Shown here one piece after another: positions 60,392 through 64,000 of a stretch of DNA of 64,000 bases. The stretch covers positions 2,542,001-2,606,000 of the forward strand of contig NZ_CP052766.1 in NCBI RefSeq assembly GCF_002499975.2. The letters run 5' to 3'. Position numbers and translations under genes: made by a program. The notes beneath the pieces are model-generated. The model saw nothing but the letters and a program-made list of their open reading frames with translations. It did no database searches and had not been told where the DNA came from. The stretch's first letter is position 1. The number at the start of each line of letters is the position of its first letter. Source of the stretch: Alteromonas pelagimontana. GTDB taxonomy: Bacteria > Pseudomonadota > Gammaproteobacteria > Enterobacterales > Alteromonadaceae.

Positions 60392-63109
60392 GTGAAATAT
60401 CAATCATTTACGAATCTAGATGTTGGCAGCAAACGGTATAAGGCTGTTGGCTTTGATAAGATCAGTGAACAATATGATTTAGAGCGCTTGCCTTTCTGTA
60501 TCAAGATTTTGCTGGAAAATCTTCTTCGTCATGAAGGCGAAGAGTTTGTGCGTGGCGAAGATATTGAACAGGTGGCGAAGTGGAACACTAGTGAAAAAAT
60601 ACAACATGAAATTTCATTTGTCCCTGCGCGGGTTATTTTACAGGATTTCACGGGTGTTCCAGCCATTGTAGATTTGGCAGCAATGCGGAACGCTGTAAAC
60701 AATTTGGGTGGAGATGCTCAGTCTATCAATCCGCTTAATCCTGTTGAATTAGTTATTGATCATTCTGTGATGGTGGATTATTTCGCTGAAGAAAATGCGT
60801 TAACTAAAAATACCGATATTGAAATAGAGCGTAATCGGGAAAGATACCAATTTCTGAAATGGGGGCAATCCTCTTTCGATAATTTTAAAGTGGTACCGCC
60901 AGGTCGGGGCATCGTCCATCAGGTAAATCTGGAATATCTGGCGCGTTGCGCATTTGTGAAAGAAGAAGGGGATGATCTTCTGGTATATCCCGATACGCTG
61001 GTAGGCACGGATTCTCATACTACGATGATCAATGGGCTCGGTGTTCTCGGCTGGGGCGTTGGCGGCATTGAGGCGGAAGCGGCGATGTTGGGGCAGCCAG
61101 TTACTATGCTGTTACCTGAAGTAGTAGGCTTTCGGTTGTCAGGTAAATTATCACCCGGAATTACCGCGACCGACATGGTTCTCACCATCACTGAACAGTT
61201 AAGAAATCATGGCGTGGTGGGTAAGTTCGTCGAATTTTACGGTCCCGGCATGAAGTATTTAACAACAGCTGATCGTGCCACGATAGCGAATATGGCGCCG
61301 GAATATGGTGCAACGTGCGGTATCTTTCCTCTGGACTCAGTGGCGCTGGATTATTTAACGTTAACCGGGCGCAGCGACGAGCAGATTGCCTTAGTTGAAG
61401 CATACGCGAAGAGCGCTGGGTTATGGCACGATGCTAACTCAAAGGACGCGGAATACCACGAGAGCCTCGATCTTGATTTATCTGACGTCGTGCCATCACT
61501 GGCAGGACCAAAACGGCCGCAGGATCGCATTGCCTTAGACAAGGCGGCGGCTGCATTTACTGCTTGGCATCAATTACAAGTCGATACAACTGACGCGAAA
61601 GGTGAGGCGCGTTTTGTTTCTGAAGGTGGAGACATGGCAGAGGTTGATGAAGAGCATAATTCTTTTGTCGACTTTAGAGGCAGCAAGTTTAATTTGCAGG
61701 ACGGCGCTATTGTTATTGCTGCTATTACCAGTTGTACCAATACCTCGAATCCCTCTGTTCTGATTGGCGCAGGTTTGGTGGCAAAAAAGGCCGTCGAGCT
61801 TGGATTGGTATCGAAGCCATGGGTGAAAACCTCTTTAGCACCGGGTTCTCAGGTGGTCACGCAATATTTAGAAGACGCCGGTTTAATGGAACCGCTGGAG
61901 AAACTTGGGTTTAATTTAGTTGGGTATGGTTGCACAACTTGTATCGGTAACTCCGGACCACTGCCTGATGCCGTCAGCAAAGCTATTCGCGATGCCAACC
62001 TAACTGTAACGTCAGTGTTGTCGGGCAACCGCAACTTTGAAGGGCGTATTCATCCCGATGTCGCCGCCAATTATCTTGCCTCACCGCCGCTGGTGGTGGC
62101 ATACGCATTAGCCGGTAATATGAAAGTAGATATTACTAAAGAGCCCTTAGCGAAGAATAAAGACGGCAAGCCTGTATATTTAAAAGATATATGGCCGACG
62201 AATGAGGAAATCCAATCCTTAATCAACCAGTTTGTATCGGGAGATTTGTTTAAACAGAAATACGCAGACATCTTCAAAGGCAATGACGTCTGGAGAAATC
62301 TTGAGGTTTCGACTGCGTCGGTTTACGACTGGCCAGAGTCCACTTACATTAAACAACCGCCGTTTTTTGAGAAAATGAAGAAGGAGCCTTCAGCCTTAAC
62401 CGCTATCGAGAATGCACGGTGCCTGGTGAAAGTGGGAGATTCAATCACAACCGATCATATTTCTCCGGCGGGGGCAATTGCGCCCGATAGCCCGGCAGGA
62501 CAATATCTGCAAGAGCATGGTATTGAACCCCCACATTTTAATTCCTATGGTTCTCGTCGGGGTAATCACGAAGTCATGATGCGAGGCACTTTTGCTAATG
62601 TACGATTAAAAAACCAGCTGGCGCCTGGCACCACAGGCAGTGCTACCACGCACTATCCGAGCGGTGACAGGATGTCAATTTTCCATGCGGCAATGCGTTA
62701 TAAAAAAGATGGCGTATCGGCGGTGGTGATCGGAGGTAAGGAATACGGGACGGGTTCAAGCCGTGACTGGGCGGCTAAAGGGCCTTCGCTGCTGGGAGTA
62801 AAGGCAGTGATAGCAGAGAGCTACGAACGCATTCATCGTTCCAACCTGATTGGAATGGGGATATTACCGCTGCAATTCAAACCTGGCGAAAACGCTGACT
62901 CTTTGGGCATTCAGGGGGACGAGCGCTTCTCCGTTTCAGTCGTCGGACGAGGGCAAAAAGACGTACAGGTTACAGTAACTACTGACGACGGTGAAACCCG
63001 ACACTTTATGGCCGATGTGCGTATCGATACCGCTAACGAATTCACTTACTTTGAACACGGCGGAATCTTGCACTATGTGATCCGTGACTACCTGCAAAAA
63101 GCCAGCTAG
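60392..63109 (+). CDS. acnA: Aconitate hydratase, AcnA type
   Basis: This 905-aa [4Fe-4S] enzyme of the TCA cycle interconverts citrate and isocitrate. The start is GTG at 60392, with AAGGA about ten bases upstream. The three cluster cysteines are visible: one in AITSCTNTSNPSV and two in GYGCTTCIGNSG. Further aconitase motifs are DSHTTMINGLGVLGWGVGG, SRRGNHEVMMRGTFAN, and EYGTGSSRDWAAKG. Length matches AcnA/IRP-type enzymes. It is not visibly linked to the sugar loci. Confidence 0.96.
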   Translation: MKYQSFTNLDVGSKRYKAVGFDKISEQYDLERLPFCIKILLENLLRHEGEEFVRGEDIEQVAKWNTSEKIQHEISFVPARVILQDFTGVPAIVDLAAMRNAVNNLGGDAQSINPLNPVELVIDHSVMVDYFAEENALTKNTDIEIERNRERYQFLKWGQSSFDNFKVVPPGRGIVHQVNLEYLARCAFVKEEGDDLLVYPDTLVGTDSHTTMINGLGVLGWGVGGIEAEAAMLGQPVTMLLPEVVGFRLSGKLSPGITATDMVLTITEQLRNHGVVGKFVEFYGPGMKYLTTADRATIANMAPEYGATCGIFPLDSVALDYLTLTGRSDEQIALVEAYAKSAGLWHDANSKDAEYHESLDLDLSDVVPSLAGPKRPQDRIALDKAAAAFTAWHQLQVDTTDAKGEARFVSEGGDMAEVDEEHNSFVDFRGSKFNLQDGAIVIAAITSCTNTSNPSVLIGAGLVAKKAVELGLVSKPWVKTSLAPGSQVVTQYLEDAGLMEPLEKLGFNLVGYGCTTCIGNSGPLPDAVSKAIRDANLTVTSVLSGNRNFEGRIHPDVAANYLASPPLVVAYALAGNMKVDITKEPLAKNKDGKPVYLKDIWPTNEEIQSLINQFVSGDLFKQKYADIFKGNDVWRNLEVSTASVYDWPESTYIKQPPFFEKMKKEPSALTAIENARCLVKVGDSITTDHISPAGAIAPDSPAGQYLQEHGIEPPHFNSYGSRRGNHEVMMRGTFANVRLKNQLAPGTTGSATTHYPSGDRMSIFHAAMRYKKDGVSAVVIGGKEYGTGSSRDWAAKGPSLLGVKAVIAESYERIHRSNLIGMGILPLQFKPGENADSLGIQGDERFSVSVVGRGQKDVQVTVTTDDGETRHFMADVRIDTANEFTYFEHGGILHYVIRDYLQKAS

Positions 63110-63131
63110 GCCGTAGCGGATTATTATGAGA

Positions 63132-63172
63132 AAGCCAGCCGGTGCTTTGCACCCGCTGGCTTCTTAGCTTTT
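63132..63172 (+). terminator. Rho-independent terminator of acnA
   Basis: Long stem AAGCCAGC-c-GGTGC / GCACC-c-GCTGGCTT with loop TTT, one C-C mismatch, then a T-rich stretch. Confidence 0.7.
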
Positions 63173-63358
63173 GAGCTGCGCTAATTGTGTTCGAGCTAAC
63201 CCTACTAAACCTTCACGAAATTGGCTTGTCAAGAGTGGGATAGTAAGGCTCGGGTACGCATGTCATAGCTGACTCGAACTAGGAAGCGCAACGATGCAGG
63301 CCTAAACAAAGTGCTGTTGAGGCGTGCACTGCTTATCCAGAATTCAGGCTAATTAGTA

Positions 63359-63682
63359 TCAAATATACCGACGTCTTTCCGCGAGTATTCCCAGAATGAT
63401 AAACGCCATGACAAACCCGATACCTTGAAGATACCACGGCAAGTATTTAATAATGTGAAGTACAAATGGCGCGCCGTACAAGGTGAGGGCACCATAGCCA
63501 AATGCACAGAGCAGCACAAATAAGGTAGTGCGGATGATAAAATGGCAAGGAGCCAACAGTAATTTGAAATGTTTGTTAATGATATCGCCGTATACCACCA
63601 AAATGGTCGCCATGAGCATTAAACTCATAGGGGTATAGTATTCGGATAACCAGCGGCTTAACTGACCGAGTAAATCTATCAT
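63359..63682 (-). CDS. DUF3392 family membrane protein
   Basis: This is a 107-aa inner-membrane protein with about three hydrophobic helices (LMLMATILVVYGDIIN, LLAPCHFIIRTTLFVLLCAF, YLQGIGFVMAFIILGILAE) and a basic C-terminus RRRYI. The opening region (LGQLSRWLSEYYTPMSLMLM) and the motif NKHFK match DUF3392, a small family of Gammaproteobacteria with no known function. It stands alone. Confidence 0.8.
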   Translation of the reverse strand: MIDLLGQLSRWLSEYYTPMSLMLMATILVVYGDIINKHFKLLLAPCHFIIRTTLFVLLCAFGYGALTLYGAPFVLHIIKYLPWYLQGIGFVMAFIILGILAERRRYI

Positions 63683-63861
63683 TTATACTTCTCTCACAGC
63701 TAGTAACACCACCTGTACAACCCACTCAGCGCACTTTTTCTGAGCGGTTATCGATTGATACGGAGCGGTATTATCACCATAGAACATGGTAATTTATATT
63801 TAAATTCTGCGAGGCAATTTTAAAACGTTATGATTGAGGCGTCAGTAGGAAATGCGCATGT

Positions 63862-63891
63862 TTATCGCCAGCCACGTATGACTGGCGATAA
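63862..63891. other. Hairpin downstream of the partial right-edge gene
   Basis: Perfect ten-base stem TTATCGCCAG / CTGGCGATAA, 16 bases after the stop of the partial minus-strand gene. No T-run; possible transcript end. Confidence 0.4.
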
Positions 63892-63906
63892 GGTATACTC
63901 GGAAGA

Positions 63907-64000
63907 TTACCCGGCAATCAATGCTGAAGTGGCTTTATAACCCTGCTTAAGCGTTTCCAGTTTGTCGTTGGTGACATCCCGCTCGACAAAACGGTGTTCA
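63907..64000 (-). CDS. C-terminal end of an unidentified gene (partial)
   Basis: The minus strand is open from the window edge to a TAA at 63907-63909. It reads EHRFVERDVTNDKLETLKQG and then YKATSALIAG. The composition is protein-like and a stable hairpin follows the stop. Too little is visible to assign a family. Confidence 0.5.
   Translation of the reverse strand, partial: EHRFVERDVTNDKLETLKQGYKATSALIAG

Noticed and set aside
1..64000. CRISPR arrays, tRNA or rRNA genes
   Set aside because: No regularly spaced repeats and no recognisable tRNA or rRNA sequence were seen on reading through.

Overview
The window looks like chromosomal DNA of a marine, polysaccharide-degrading gammaproteobacterium, most likely in or near the Alteromonadaceae. 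This is inferred from TonB-dependent receptors (TBDRs) of the Xanthomonas/Caulobacter type, an E. coli-like XylR, a VPAPA-type PEP-CTERM sorting tail and a DUF3392 protein. No rRNA, tRNA, CRISPR array or intact insertion sequence was seen.

Layout. (1) 1-6109: a Cu(I)/Ag(I) efflux operon cusCBA, with cusC cut by the left edge. (2) 6271-10138: a PEP-CTERM-type surface protein translationally coupled to a multidomain GH10 xylanase. (3) 10324-11319: an aldo/keto reductase. (4) 11320-12200: a gene graveyard with a decayed TBDR fragment on the minus strand. (5) 12201-19463: a TBDR, SapC, cupin/JmjC-type oxygenase, flavin-dependent tryptophan-halogenase-like and DUF6445 oxygenase-like cassette. Diverged repeats lie on both sides of it. 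(6) 20157-28250: GH9, SGNH/SASA esterase, xylA and xylB on the minus strand, facing xylR. (7) 28484-35800: GH43, GH115, GH43 and a sugar/H+ symporter. (8) 35979-41516: a GH2 lipoprotein, an unknown lipoprotein, an alpha/beta hydrolase and an ECF sigma factor carrying its own membrane domain. (9) 41585-51898: a GntR/FCD regulator, a TBDR, GH67, a TRAP transporter and ManD-type mannonate dehydratase. (10) 51916-53280: an HAD protein and an outer-membrane beta-barrel. (11) 53452-59882: a LacI-controlled TBDR, MFS permease and GH37 trehalase. (12) 60392-64000: aconitase, DUF3392 and a partial gene.

Together, most of the window is a glucuronoxylan utilisation locus. Secreted GH10 would cut xylan. 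GH115 (polymer-active) and GH67 (oligomer-active) would remove (methyl)glucuronate, GH43 enzymes would release xylose or arabinose, and an esterase may remove acetyl groups. Xylose then enters through the symporter and is metabolised by XylA and XylB under XylR. Uronate oligomers would enter through the second TBDR; free uronate would enter through TRAP and reach 2-keto-3-deoxygluconate via ManD. Uronate isomerase, fructuronate reductase and KDG kinase/aldolase are not in the window.

Two regulons can be read from the DNA. A palindrome TTGTATACAA lies before the GH2 gene and before the GH67-side TBDR, next to a GntR regulator. Three TGCAAACGATTGCA-like sites lie around lacI in the trehalose module.

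The candidate least-described system is the TBDR-SapC-oxygenase-halogenase-DUF6445 cassette. It combines two putative Fe(II) oxygenases and a halogenase with an outer-membrane receptor inside a plant-glycan locus. Its substrate is unknown.
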